64,000 bases of DNA from Nocardioides luteus (GCF_015752315.1 NZ_JADOVJ010000001.1:4270501-4334500); one strand, 5' to 3'; positions 8,298 through 17,204 are shown, counted from the stretch's first letter. Translations and numbers: made by a program. The notes: a model not told the origin generated them from the letters alone.

Positions 8298-9989
8298 GTG
8301 ACCACCGACGCGACCGAGGACCTGACCGGTCTCGAGCCATCGGCGCGCTCGCTCTTGGACGCGGTCATCGCGATGTCGAGCGAGCTCGACCTGAGTGCCA
8401 TGCTCGAGCGGATCACGCGCTCCGCCTGCGAGCTGACCGGAGCCGGCTACGGCGCTCTCGGCGTGCTCGACCTCGACGGCAACCTGCAGGACCTGATCAC
8501 CTACGGCCACCAGCAGGAGCCGACGCTGCAGGTCGTGGGCAAGAGCCGCGGCCGCCGTGCGCGGCTCGATTCCGACGCCGATGCCTACGACAGTGCCTAC
8601 GACAGCGCCGATGACGGTGCGGATGACGGTGCAGATGACGACGAGCCGGCATCGACGACCCGGCCCCGGGGGATCACCGCTCCCGATCCTCTGCTGCTGG
8701 TCGCGTCGCGCGGTTCCGAGGGCGGCAGCCACGCGCTGCGTACGGGCGATCCCGGCAAGCGGAAGTTCATCGAGGTGCCGCTGCGGATCAAGGACCACGA
8801 CTTCGGCCACCTGCTGCTGTCCGAGAAGGTAGGCGGCGCCGACTTCACCAGCCACGACGAGCAGCTCGTCGTGGCCCTGGCCCGTGCCGCGGGCGCCCAG
8901 ATCGACAAGGTACGCGAGCTCGAGCTCAGCGAGCAGCGCCGCAAGTGGCTCGAGGCGAGCGCGGAGCTCAGCCGCGTCCTGAGCCCGCCGCTGGACCACA
9001 TGGTCGCGCTCGAGCGGATGTGCGAGACCGCGCTGCCGCTGATGCGGGCGATCGGCGTCGGCGCCGGCACCCGCATCGAGCACGGTCTCGTCTCCGGGGT
9101 CGCGGCCGTCCCCGGTCAGGAGGAGCGCGTCCGCGCGGTGACCGAGAAGGTCCCGCTCCTGATCGACCGCCGCATCATCGAGCCGCTGGACCTCGAGGTC
9201 GACGGGCTCTACGTCGTGGTGGCGCCGGTGCGCTCCTCGCTCGCCGGCCGCGGCGCGCTGCTGGCCATCTACGACAAGGCCCGCGCCGCCCACGACGAGC
9301 ACGAGCGCGAGCTCTTCTTCGGCTTCGCCGGCCAGGCCGCTCTCGCCCTGGACCGCCTCCGCGCGGTCGAGGACCGGGCCGACCTCGCGGTCATCACCGA
9401 CCGCGACCGGATCGCCCGCGACCTGCACGACGTGGTCATCCAGCGTCTCTTCGCGATCGGGCTCCATCTCGAGACCCTGGGCCGCAACCCGGAGCGGATC
9501 GAGAACCTGCCCAAGCGGCTCTCGGAGCAGGTCGACGCGCTGGACCAGACCATCAAGGACGTACGCGGCTCCATCTTCGACCTCAGCAACCACGACACCT
9601 CCTCGCTGCGGGCACAGGTGCGCGAGGTCGTCCGGGAGTACGCCGGTTTCATGGACTTCACCCCGGAGATCAAGATCACCGGGCCGGTCGACACCGCGGT
9701 GCCCGAGACGGTCCGCAACCACCTGCTCCCGGTCCTGCGCGAGGCGGTCTCCAACCTCGCCCGGCATGCCCAGGCCCACAGCGCCCAGATCGAGCTCACC
9801 CTCCAGGACGACGAGATCAAGCTGGTCGTACGCGACGACGGCAGCGGCGTCCCCGAGGAGGCCGAGGAGAGCGGGCTCAAGAACGCCCGCTGCCGCGCGA
9901 CCCAGCTCGGCGGTCAGCTCGAGATCGGCCCACGCTCCCCCAGCGGCACCGAGCTCGTCTGGCAGGTGCCGATCACCGCTGGGGTCTGA
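8298..9989 (+). CDS. DevS-like GAF sensor histidine kinase with Asp-rich insert
   Basis: The 563-residue protein starts at a GTG and contains a first GAF domain (about 17-205), a second GAF domain (about 220-355), a HisKA_3 dimerisation segment with phospho-acceptor His377 (DRIARDLHDVVIQRL) and a HATPase domain (EAVSNLARHAQ, DDGSGVPEE). The layout and many blocks match the DevS/DosT kinases. The first GAF domain is unusual: residues 91-117 form an acidic stretch with repeated DSAYDSADD/GADD units, and the segment where DevS has the heme-ligating histidine (HPPM before FLGVP) reads GDPGKRKFIEVP here. It is convergent with the DevR-like gene, 6 bp apart, and is the obvious partner kinase. It would sense redox or another signal and control the cyd genes. 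Confidence 0.9.
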   Translation: MTTDATEDLTGLEPSARSLLDAVIAMSSELDLSAMLERITRSACELTGAGYGALGVLDLDGNLQDLITYGHQQEPTLQVVGKSRGRRARLDSDADAYDSAYDSADDGADDGADDDEPASTTRPRGITAPDPLLLVASRGSEGGSHALRTGDPGKRKFIEVPLRIKDHDFGHLLLSEKVGGADFTSHDEQLVVALARAAGAQIDKVRELELSEQRRKWLEASAELSRVLSPPLDHMVALERMCETALPLMRAIGVGAGTRIEHGLVSGVAAVPGQEERVRAVTEKVPLLIDRRIIEPLDLEVDGLYVVVAPVRSSLAGRGALLAIYDKARAAHDEHERELFFGFAGQAALALDRLRAVEDRADLAVITDRDRIARDLHDVVIQRLFAIGLHLETLGRNPERIENLPKRLSEQVDALDQTIKDVRGSIFDLSNHDTSSLRAQVREVVREYAGFMDFTPEIKITGPVDTAVPETVRNHLLPVLREAVSNLARHAQAHSAQIELTLQDDEIKLVVRDDGSGVPEEAEESGLKNARCRATQLGGQLEIGPRSPSGTELVWQVPITAGV

Positions 9990-9995
9990 CTCCGC

Positions 9996-10658
9996 TCAGT
10001 TCCCCTTGCGGGGGTGGAGCAGCTCCTTGGCCATCAGCGCCGCCTGGGTGCGCCGCTGCACACCGAGCTTGGCGAGGATGCTGGAGACGTAGTTCTTCAC
10101 GGTCTTCTCGGCCAGGAACATCCGGCCGGCGATCTCGCGGTTGGTCAGGCCCTCGCCGATGAGCGCGAGCAGCCGCTTCTCCTGGGGCGTGAGCGCCTGC
10201 ATCTGCGGCGACTCTCCGTCGGGGTTGCGCATCTTCTCCATGACCTTCGCGGTCATCAGCGGGTCGAGCAGCGAGCCGCCACCGGAGACGGTGCGGATCG
10301 CCTCGACGAGGTCGTTGCCGCGGATGTCCTTGAGGACGTAGCCCTTCGCCCCGGCCATGATGGCCGAGAAGAGCGCCTCGTCGTCGTCATAGGAGGTCAG
10401 GATGAGCGCGAGCATGTCCGGGTAGGCCGCCCGGACCTCACGGCAGACCTCGATCCCCGAGCCGTCGGGGAGGCGGGCGTCGAGCACGCAGACGTCCGGC
10501 TGGATGCGGTCGATGTCCTCTCGCGCCTGGGCGGCGGTGCCACCCTGGCCGACGACAGCGATGTCGTCATGACTGTCGAGCAGCGTCGTCAACCCCTGAC
10601 GGACGACCTCGTGGTCGTCGAGCAGGTAGACCCGGATCGTCCTTGTCTCGGTCAACAC
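9996..10658 (-). CDS. DevR/NarL-family response regulator, last gene of the cyd operon
   Basis: From the GTG at 10658 the protein has 220 residues: a receiver domain with acidic pocket DD14-15 and phosphoacceptor Asp60 (VCVLDARLPDG), and a C-terminal LuxR-type helix-turn-helix. The DNA-binding part (LTNREIAGRMFLAEKTVKNY) closely resembles that of mycobacterial DevR/DosR. The start was chosen because GGGGGAAG lies about 8 bases upstream and homology begins here; the open frame extends further upstream inside cydDC. The first seven bases overlap the end of cydDC, so it is translated as part of the cyd operon. Its kinase gene lies immediately beyond its 3' end on the other strand. Confidence 0.92.
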   Translation of the reverse strand: MLTETRTIRVYLLDDHEVVRQGLTTLLDSHDDIAVVGQGGTAAQAREDIDRIQPDVCVLDARLPDGSGIEVCREVRAAYPDMLALILTSYDDDEALFSAIMAGAKGYVLKDIRGNDLVEAIRTVSGGGSLLDPLMTAKVMEKMRNPDGESPQMQALTPQEKRLLALIGEGLTNREIAGRMFLAEKTVKNYVSSILAKLGVQRRTQAALMAKELLHPRKGN

Positions 10659-13600
10659 CGTCTCACTTCCCCCATTCGTTGAAGGGAGACCACGGTATCG
10701 GTCAACCCCAGTCCGGTCGATGTGTGAGTCATCCACACTACGGTTTTCGTGCCGCCATGCGGACCAAGCTCCGCGCCGTGTTCTCTGCCGGGCTCTGTGT
10801 CAGCTGTCGAGCCATCCTCCCGCGCGAGCACCTCGCGCGCCAGCGACGCGGCGGTCGAGGTGTCCAGATGAGCCAAAGGTTCATCCAGAACCAGGACCTT
10901 GTGCCCGGCCAGCAGCGACCTCGCCACCGCCAGCCTGGCCCGCTCGCCGCCGGAGACCTGGGCCGCGCCGTCGCCGAGCCTGGTCTGCATCCCGGCGGGG
11001 AGGGCGTCGAGCCACTCGCCGAGGCGAGCGCGCCGGAGCGCCTGCTCGACCTCCTCGTCGGTGGCTTCGGGCCGTGCCAGGCGGACGTTCTCGACGAGGT
11101 TGGAGGCGAAGACGTGCGGGTCGTCGTCGACGAGCCCGACGATCTTCCGTACGTCCTGGGGGTCGAGCTCACGCGTCGGCCGGCCGCCGAGCGTGATCGT
11201 GCCGGTGTCCGGGTCGAGGAAGCGCAGCAGCAGCGCGGCGAGGGTGCTCTTGCCGGAGCCGGAGGGGCCCACGATGCCGATCCGCGCGCCCGGCTCGAGG
11301 TGCAGGTCGGGAAGCTCGACGGCGTGGTGGGCACTCGTGTCGCCGCCGGGGTGGGCGGTGACGCCGGTGAGGGTGATCGTGGTGTCGTCGGTGGGCCGCT
11401 CGGGGTGCTCCGGGGCCTCGACCACCGGGCGACGGGTGGTGAGGTCGTCGAGCCGCCGCTGGGCCGCGCGGGTGCGGGCCCGGGCGGCACCGGCGTCGGC
11501 GAGGGTCGCGGCCGGCTCGGCCAGCGCCAGCGGGACCAGCGTGAGGAGCGCCAGCATCGGGCCGTCGCCGACGGTGGTGTAGGCGGCGGTCGCGGCGACG
11601 GCGGCACCGGCGGTGATCAGCACGAGGGCCTTGGCCGCGGAGGCGGCGACCGCTGCGGCCGTGGTCGCTCGGGTGGCGGTACGGGCCAGGCCGTCGAGGG
11701 CGTCCAGCACCGGCTCGCCCGCCTGCCACATCCGGCGCTCGGTCGCCGTCTGGGTCGCCTCGACCACCTGCTCGGACACTCTGGCCCGCACCGTGACCGA
11801 GATGTTCTCGGCACGTGCTGCGCCTGCGTACGCGATCCCGAAGGCGGCCCCCGCGGCCACCACCGTGGCCGCCGTGAAGGCCGCGGCCACCGGGTCGATG
11901 AGCGCGGTCGCCAGGACCGCGAGGAGGGCCACGACGGCGTACTCCCGGATCGGCAGCCGCACCCTCAGCTCCTCGTCGAGCACCGCGTCGACGTCGTCGA
12001 CGACGCTGGCCAGGACATCGCCTCTTCGGCCGGGGAGAGCACCTGGCACCAGCGGCACCAGCGCGTCGTAGATCTCCACCCGCCGTCTGGCGAGCAGGCG
12101 CAGGGCACTGTCGTGGGACCACAACCGCTCCAGGTAGCGCAGCACCGGCCGCGCGATCCCGAACGTACGCACCCCCACCATCGCCGCGACCAGCGTCATG
12201 ATCACCGGGTGGTAGGAGGCCTTGATGATCAGCCACCCCGCCAGCGCCGTCAGCGCCACCCCCGACGCCCAGCTCAGCCCGCCGACCACCGCCGACCCCC
12301 ACAGCGCCACCCGCGCCGAACCGGTAGTTGTGGCAGCCGAATCGGTAGTTGTGGGTGACGAAACTCGACTTTCATCCGCTATTTCTGCAGTGTCGGCCAC
12401 CGCTTCTACGGTCTCGCCTGCCACTTCTACCGTTTCGGCGGAGAGGGTGATGACCTGGTCGGCGATCTCGATGAGGGCCGGGCGGTGGGCGACGAGGACG
12501 ACGGCGCGGTCGCGGGCGAGGTCGGTGACGGTGTCGGCGATGATCCGCTCGGTGTCGGGGTCGAGATGGGCAGTGGGCTCGTCGAGGAGCACCCAGGGGC
12601 GATCGGAGAGTACGACGCGGGCCAGCGCCAGCCGGGCCCGTTCGCCGGCCGAGAGCGAGCGACCGTCCTCGGCCAGGTCGGCGCCGAGCCCGCCGGGCAG
12701 CTCGGCGATCCGGTCGGCGAGCGCGACCCGCTTCAGGACGTGCCACAGGTCGCTGTCCGTCGCCTCCGGCGACCCCAGACGCAGGTTGTCGGCGATGGTC
12801 CCGCCGACGAACACCGGGCGCTGCGGCAGGTAGGCGAATCGCCGCCGCCACTCGTCACCCTCGGCCGGGGTCTGTCCGTCGAGCTCGACGGTGCCGACGT
12901 ACGTCTCGTGGAGGCCCGCGATCGTCGCCAGCAACGTCGACTTCCCGCAGCCGCTCGGGCCGACGATCGCGGTGATCCCCCGCTCCCGGACCGTCGCGGA
13001 GACCGGTGCGAGCGCCGGCCGATCGCGGTCCGGATAGGTCAGTCCCACCCCGTCGAGAGACATGCCGAGACGTCGCTCCCGCGAACCGAGATGGCCGTCA
13101 CTGACCTCTCGGCCGACCGACGTGACGTCTCGGCCGACCGCACCGACCTCTCGGGCGCCGAGGTCGGCGGTGGCCTCGAGCGTGGCGGTTCCCTCGGCGG
13201 CGGCGTGGAACTCGGTCCCGACGCGGCGCAGCGGCCAGTAGGCCTCGGGGGCGAGCAGCAGGACGACGAGGGCGGTCTGCAGGTCGACCGAGCCGGCGGC
13301 GAGCCGTACGCCGATGATGACCGCGACCAGTGCGACCGAGATGGTGGCGACGAGCTCGAGCACGGCCGAGGAGGCGAAGGCGATCTTCAGGGTCTCCAGG
13401 GTGCGGCGGCGGTAGCGGTCGGTGATCGTGGCGATGACCCCCGACTGCGCACGAGCTCGACCGAACGCGACCAGGGTCGGCAGACCCTTCATCACGTCGA
13501 GGAAGTGGCCGGCCAGGGCCGACATCGCCCGCCACTGGCCGGCCGCCTGGTCGCGCGTGGCGAGCCCGACCAGCACCCCGAAGATCGGGATCAGCGGCAG

Positions 13601-14077
13601 CGTGAGTCCCACGATGAGTCCGCTGAGCGGGTCGGTCCAGACGATCACCGCGAGCACCATGACGGGCAGTACGCAGGCCAGCACCAGCGCGGGGACGTAG
13701 CGCGTCAGATACGGCTCGGCGGCGGTGACCCCTCGCGTGGCCAGGGCCGACAACGACCCCGAACGACCCGCCTGCCCGCGCAGGATCGCACCGACCACGC
13801 GGCGCCGCAGGTCCGCACCGACGACCCCGGCAGCCCGGGCACCCGCCACGTCCGAGACCACCCCGACGAGCGCGCGCCCGGCGAAGACGGCCACGACCGC
13901 CAGCGCCCAGCCGCTCACCGACCCGGTGTCGCGGATCGCGGAGATGAGCAGTCCGGTGACGGCGTACGTCTGGACGATCAGCAGCACCGCCCCCACCACG
14001 CCGGCCGCCACCACGACGGCGAGCGGCCGCCGGGCTACCGACAGCTGGGCTCGCAGTCGCGGGTCGTTCGGGCGCAT
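10652..14077 (-). CDS. cydDC: CydDC fusion: ABC exporter for cytochrome bd assembly
   Basis: The 1141-residue protein fuses two complete ABC half-transporters, as is common in actinobacteria. The CydD half has an N-terminal membrane domain, P-loop GPSGCGKST (around residue 372) and signature LSAGERAR; the CydC half has its own membrane domain, GPSGSGKST (around 942), VSGGERAR and the switch histidine in WMTHTS. CydDC exports thiols (glutathione and cysteine in E. coli) and is needed for heme insertion into cytochrome bd. The gene begins one base after cydB. Residues about 304-340 contain an unusual repetitive linker (GREV/GRDV units) encoded by a 21-bp-period DNA repeat. Confidence 0.95.
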   Translation of the reverse strand: MRPNDPRLRAQLSVARRPLAVVVAAGVVGAVLLIVQTYAVTGLLISAIRDTGSVSGWALAVVAVFAGRALVGVVSDVAGARAAGVVGADLRRRVVGAILRGQAGRSGSLSALATRGVTAAEPYLTRYVPALVLACVLPVMVLAVIVWTDPLSGLIVGLTLPLIPIFGVLVGLATRDQAAGQWRAMSALAGHFLDVMKGLPTLVAFGRARAQSGVIATITDRYRRRTLETLKIAFASSAVLELVATISVALVAVIIGVRLAAGSVDLQTALVVLLLAPEAYWPLRRVGTEFHAAAEGTATLEATADLGAREVGAVGRDVTSVGREVSDGHLGSRERRLGMSLDGVGLTYPDRDRPALAPVSATVRERGITAIVGPSGCGKSTLLATIAGLHETYVGTVELDGQTPAEGDEWRRRFAYLPQRPVFVGGTIADNLRLGSPEATDSDLWHVLKRVALADRIAELPGGLGADLAEDGRSLSAGERARLALARVVLSDRPWVLLDEPTAHLDPDTERIIADTVTDLARDRAVVLVAHRPALIEIADQVITLSAETVEVAGETVEAVADTAEIADESRVSSPTTTDSAATTTGSARVALWGSAVVGGLSWASGVALTALAGWLIIKASYHPVIMTLVAAMVGVRTFGIARPVLRYLERLWSHDSALRLLARRRVEIYDALVPLVPGALPGRRGDVLASVVDDVDAVLDEELRVRLPIREYAVVALLAVLATALIDPVAAAFTAATVVAAGAAFGIAYAGAARAENISVTVRARVSEQVVEATQTATERRMWQAGEPVLDALDGLARTATRATTAAAVAASAAKALVLITAGAAVAATAAYTTVGDGPMLALLTLVPLALAEPAATLADAGAARARTRAAQRRLDDLTTRRPVVEAPEHPERPTDDTTITLTGVTAHPGGDTSAHHAVELPDLHLEPGARIGIVGPSGSGKSTLAALLLRFLDPDTGTITLGGRPTRELDPQDVRKIVGLVDDDPHVFASNLVENVRLARPEATDEEVEQALRRARLGEWLDALPAGMQTRLGDGAAQVSGGERARLAVARSLLAGHKVLVLDEPLAHLDTSTAASLAREVLAREDGSTADTEPGREHGAELGPHGGTKTVVWMTHTSTGLGLTDTVVSLQRMGEVRRC
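13097..13159 (-). repeat. Three 21-bp repeat units inside cydD
   Basis: Three adjacent 21-bp units, each with the core GTCGGCCGAGAYGTC on the minus strand (one degenerate), lie at 13097-13117, 13118-13138 and 13139-13159. Because 21 is divisible by three they are translated as successive heptads of the type V-G-R-[ED]-V-x-x between the membrane and ATPase domains of CydD. The same 21-bp family occurs at 35113-35258. Confidence 0.75.
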
Positions 14078-14078
14078 C

Positions 14079-15080
14079 TCAATGAGCGGCGGGGATGTGG
14101 TGGATCGAGATCCGCTTGCGGAAGATCCAGTACGTCCAGGCCTGGTAGCCCACCACGATCGGCGTGAACACCGCCGCGACGATCGTCATCAGCTTCAGCG
14201 TGTAGGGCGTCGCCGCCGCGTTCGTCGTGGTCAGCGAGTTGGCGACGTCGGTGGAGGAGGGCATCACGTCGGGGAAGAGCCCCACGAAGAGCCCGGCCAC
14301 GGCCAGCCCGATCGCGAGGAAGGTGCCGGCGAAGGCGAGCCCCTCACGACCGACGTACGCAGCCCCGAGCCCACCCACGAGCGCGAGCGCCGCCAGGACG
14401 AAGATCACCGCGGTCGCCAGATTGCCGGTGAGCGCCTGGGTCCAGACCAGGAACACGACGGCGAGAACGGCCGCGACGACCCCGGTCTTGAGCGCCAGCG
14501 CGCGAGCCCGGCCGCGGATCTCGCCGTCGGTCTTGAGCGCGATGAACACCGCACCGTGGGTCACGAACAGGGATAGCGTGACCAGACCGCCGAGCAGACC
14601 GTAGGGGTTGAGCAGCGTCAGCACCGTGCCGGTGAACTCGAAGTCGGCGTCGATCGGCACCCCGCGCACGATGTTGGCGAAGGCCACACCCCACAGGAAC
14701 GCCGGGACGTAGGAGCCGAAGATCACCGCACGGTCCCACCAGCCGGCCCAGGTGACCGAGGGTCGCTGGTGGCGGTACTCGAAGGCGACCCCGCGCACGA
14801 TCAGCGCGATCAGGATGAGGAACAGCGGCAGGTAGAAGCCGGAGAACAGCGTCGCGTACCACTCCGGGAACGCCGCGAAGGTCGCTCCACCGGCGGTCAG
14901 CAGCCAGACCTCGTTGCCGTCCCAGACGGGGCCGATCGTGTTGATCATGACCCGCCGCTCGCGGTCGTCGCGGGCCAGCACCGGGAGCAGCATGCCGACG
15001 CCGAAATCGAAGCCCTCGAGGACGAAGTAGCCGATCCACAGCACGGCGATGAGGCAGAACCAGATTGTCGTGAGTTCCAT
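14079..15080 (-). CDS. cydB: Cytochrome bd oxidase subunit II
   Basis: This 333-residue, highly hydrophobic protein has the CydB N-terminus (FVLEGFDFGVGMLLP) and the conserved GPVWDGNEVWLL block, with about eight to nine membrane helices. Together with CydA it forms the quinol oxidase that reduces oxygen to water at high affinity without pumping protons. It lies 10 bp downstream of cydA and one base upstream of cydDC, in the order expected for an actinobacterial cydABDC operon. Confidence 0.97.
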   Translation of the reverse strand: MELTTIWFCLIAVLWIGYFVLEGFDFGVGMLLPVLARDDRERRVMINTIGPVWDGNEVWLLTAGGATFAAFPEWYATLFSGFYLPLFLILIALIVRGVAFEYRHQRPSVTWAGWWDRAVIFGSYVPAFLWGVAFANIVRGVPIDADFEFTGTVLTLLNPYGLLGGLVTLSLFVTHGAVFIALKTDGEIRGRARALALKTGVVAAVLAVVFLVWTQALTGNLATAVIFVLAALALVGGLGAAYVGREGLAFAGTFLAIGLAVAGLFVGLFPDVMPSSTDVANSLTTTNAAATPYTLKLMTIVAAVFTPIVVGYQAWTYWIFRKRISIHHIPAAH

Positions 15081-15090
15081 CGCAGGCTCC

Positions 15091-16599
15091 TCAGTACGCG
15101 AAGTTCATCGGCTCGTCGGCATCCGAATCGGAGCCGCGCAGGGAGGGTGAGGGAGGCTCGACGAACGGGTCCGGAGCCTTCTTCACGTACTTCATCAGCA
15201 GCCCCACCTCGATGACGGCGAGCACCGCGTAGAGCGCCGTGAACCCGAGCAGCGACATCCAGACCTCCCAGGGCTCGACGCCCGGCGAGACACCGTTGGC
15301 GGTGGTCAGCACCCCGAAGACCACCCACGGCTGGCGCCCCATCTCGGTGAAGATCCACCCCATCGAGTTGCCCAGCAGCACCATCACCGGCGCGGAGATC
15401 GCCAGCGCGGGGAGCACCCGTCCCACGAACCCTGTCGGCGTACGTCCCCTGCGGGTCAGCCACAGCACCGCCAGCCCGACGAGGCCACCGACGACGCCGA
15501 GGCCCATCATCCAGCGGAAGGTCCAGTAGGTGACCGGGATGTTGGGGGTGTAGTCGCCGGGCGAGTAGTAGGTCGCACCCGGCGCTGCCCCGTAGGTCTC
15601 GCGGTACTTCTCCTGCAGGTCGTAGATGCCCTCGACCTTGCCGTCGAAGGTGCCGGTGCCGAGGAAGGAGAGCACGCAGGGCACCTCGAGGGCCCACTTC
15701 TCGTGCTTCCCGTCGCGCGTGCCGATGGTCAGGACCGAGAACGGCGCGCACGAGTCCGAGGTCTCCCACAGGGCCTCGGCGGCCGCCATCTTCATCGGCT
15801 GCACCTCGGTCATGATCTTGCCCTGGATGTCACCCGAGACCGCGACCCCGACGCCGGAGAAGACCATGATCCAGGCGGCCAGCACCATGCCACGCCGGTA
15901 CATCGGACGGTCGTCGTTGGCAGTATCCATTGCCTCGGGCTCCGCTTCGGCAGGCCCCGGCCGGCGCAGGTAGAGCCAGCCCAGGATGCCGAGCATGAAG
16001 GCGGCCGAGGTCAGGTACGCCGCGAGGATGACGTGCGGGAACGTACCCAGCTGCACCTTGTTGAACATCACCGCCCAGAAGTCGGTGAGCTCGGCGCGGC
16101 CGGTGACCTCGTTGAACTTGTAGCCGACCGGGTGCTGCATCCAGGAGTTGGCCGCCAGGATGAACCACGACGACGCCAGGGTGCCGAGGTGGACGATCCA
16201 CATGCACGCGTTGTGCAGCGCCCGGGGCAGCTTGTCCCAACCGAAGATCCACAGGCCGAGGAAGGTCGACTCCAGAAAGAACGCCAGCAGTGCCTCGATC
16301 GCCAGCGGAGCCCCGAAGACGTCCCCCACGAACCGGGAGTAGTCCGACCAGGTCATCCCGAACTGGAACTCCTGCACGATCCCGGTGACCACACCGAGCG
16401 CGAAGTTGATCAGGAAGAGCTTGGCGAAGAACTTGGTCAGGCGAAGCCACTCAGGGTTCTTCGTACGCAGCCAGATCGTCTCCAGCACGGCGACGAGCAT
16501 GGTGAGTCCCACCGTGAGCGGGACGAACAGAAAGTGGTAGACGGTCACGATGCCGAACTGCCACCTGGCTAACTCCAGGACGCTGTCCACGCCAGTCAC
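15091..16599 (-). CDS. cydA: Cytochrome bd oxidase subunit I
   Basis: The 502-residue protein contains the CydA landmarks: RWQFGIVTVYHFLFVPLT with the heme b595 axial histidine near the N-terminus, the GxxxEFQFGMTW segment, the QHPVGY block and the periplasmic quinol-binding loop in the middle. It binds hemes b558, b595 and d and oxidises quinol. The GTG at 16599 is taken as the start; a second GTG three codons later is possible. It heads the cydA-cydB-cydDC-response regulator operon. Codons for A-E-A-E-P-E-A are encoded by a 25-base segment that also occurs in a distant intergenic region. Confidence 0.96.
   Translation of the reverse strand: MTGVDSVLELARWQFGIVTVYHFLFVPLTVGLTMLVAVLETIWLRTKNPEWLRLTKFFAKLFLINFALGVVTGIVQEFQFGMTWSDYSRFVGDVFGAPLAIEALLAFFLESTFLGLWIFGWDKLPRALHNACMWIVHLGTLASSWFILAANSWMQHPVGYKFNEVTGRAELTDFWAVMFNKVQLGTFPHVILAAYLTSAAFMLGILGWLYLRRPGPAEAEPEAMDTANDDRPMYRRGMVLAAWIMVFSGVGVAVSGDIQGKIMTEVQPMKMAAAEALWETSDSCAPFSVLTIGTRDGKHEKWALEVPCVLSFLGTGTFDGKVEGIYDLQEKYRETYGAAPGATYYSPGDYTPNIPVTYWTFRWMMGLGVVGGLVGLAVLWLTRRGRTPTGFVGRVLPALAISAPVMVLLGNSMGWIFTEMGRQPWVVFGVLTTANGVSPGVEPWEVWMSLLGFTALYAVLAVIEVGLLMKYVKKAPDPFVEPPSPSLRGSDSDADEPMNFAY
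15927..15951. repeat. 25-nt dispersed repeat, copy within cydA
   Basis: The 25 bases ending in CTCGGGCTCCGCTTCGGC are identical to 48764-48788 upstream of the Wzz/kinase gene, and the 18-base core recurs at 20195-20212 at the start of the small lipoprotein gene. The short GC-rich form resembles a dispersed extragenic repeat that has been captured in coding sequence here. Confidence 0.65.
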
Positions 16600-16641
16600 T
16601 ATGACACTTCCGCATCACCGGCCACACCACCCCCTCCCCTA

Positions 16642-16674
16642 GGCATACGTCCCATGTGTCGTGGCTTACGTCCC
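16642..16674 (-). promoter_or_regulatory. Two DevR-box-like sites upstream of cydA
   Basis: On the minus strand GGGACGTAAGCC and GGGACGTATGCC occur exactly 21 bp apart, that is on the same face of the helix, 43-75 bp upstream of the cydA start. They resemble the DevR/DosR consensus GGGACTTNAGTCCC (11 of 14 positions for the first). Since a DevR-like regulator is encoded in the same operon, this is a plausible autoregulated promoter. The consensus is known; binding here is inference. Confidence 0.55.
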
Positions 16675-16730
16675 TTGTGAATTGCTTCACGAGCTGGACC
16701 GCCACCTGCCCAACTCGGCGCCCATCGCCA

Positions 16731-16972
16731 CAAAGCCCAGCGCTGAAGCGCTCCTCGTCTGGACGCAGCGGAGCGAGGGAGCGAAGCGACTGAGCGCAGC
16801 GGAGGAAGACGAGGATCAAGCGCAGGCGCTGCGCGAATTGCGAAGCAATCGCCCAAAGCACAGCGCTGAAGCGCTCCTCGTCTGGACGCAGCGCAGTGAG
16901 GAGCGAAGCGACGAACGGAGCGGAGGAAGACGAGGATCAAGCGAAAGCGCTCGCGAATTGCGAAGCAATCGC
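16731..16972. repeat. Tandem duplication of a ~123-bp hairpin-forming unit
   Basis: Two diverged copies (16731-16853 and 16854-16972) share long identical blocks such as GCGCTGAAGCGCTCCTCGTC and GGAGGAAGACGAGGATCAAG. Within each copy CCTCGTCT pairs with AGACGAGG about 50 bases later, and each copy ends in a smaller stem-loop (GCGAATTGC-GAA-GCAATCGC). No open frame is conserved between copies. Confidence 0.8.
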
Positions 16973-16980
16973 AAACAACT

Positions 16981-17056
16981 GAGCCCGGCCGCCCTGGGCT
17001 CGAGGTCACGACCGCGGGGGGATGATCGCGACCTCGAGTCCGGGACGGCCGGGCTC
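16981..17056. repeat. Long imperfect hairpin (about 27-bp stem)
   Basis: Outer arms GAGCCCGGCCG (16981-16991) and CGGCCGGGCTC (17046-17056) are exact complements, inner arms CTCGAGGTC (16999-17007) and GACCTCGAG (17030-17038) are exact complements, and the 7-base segments between them pair with one mismatch and wobbles. The loop is 22 bases. It lies between two genes transcribed outward, so it does not terminate either. Confidence 0.7.
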
Positions 17057-17204
17057 TCAGCTCTTCGTGCCACCAGGGCCGCAATCAGATGGGGGAGCTG
17101 ATGCGGCGACCTGGTGGTCACTCAGTGGTGCAGGCCGAGGCGAACCTCAGCCCGTGAGATCACTATCTCATCATCCTGGGCCAGTGGTTGCGGTCGCGGA
17201 CGGA

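Noticed and set aside
7663..9779. Open minus-strand frames upstream of the AfsR-like regulator (including a 706-residue frame)
   Set aside because: They are antisense to the YchJ-like and kinase genes; the regulator's conserved start is at 7662.
10643..12358. 571-residue plus-strand frame
   Set aside because: Antisense to cydDC; no domain.
16731..16972. CRISPR array
   Set aside because: Only two long diverged tandem copies, no short regular repeats with unique spacers, and no cas genes.
16661..17101. Short frames in the divergent spacer on both strands
   Set aside because: They consist of the tandem repeats, differ between repeat copies and resemble no protein.
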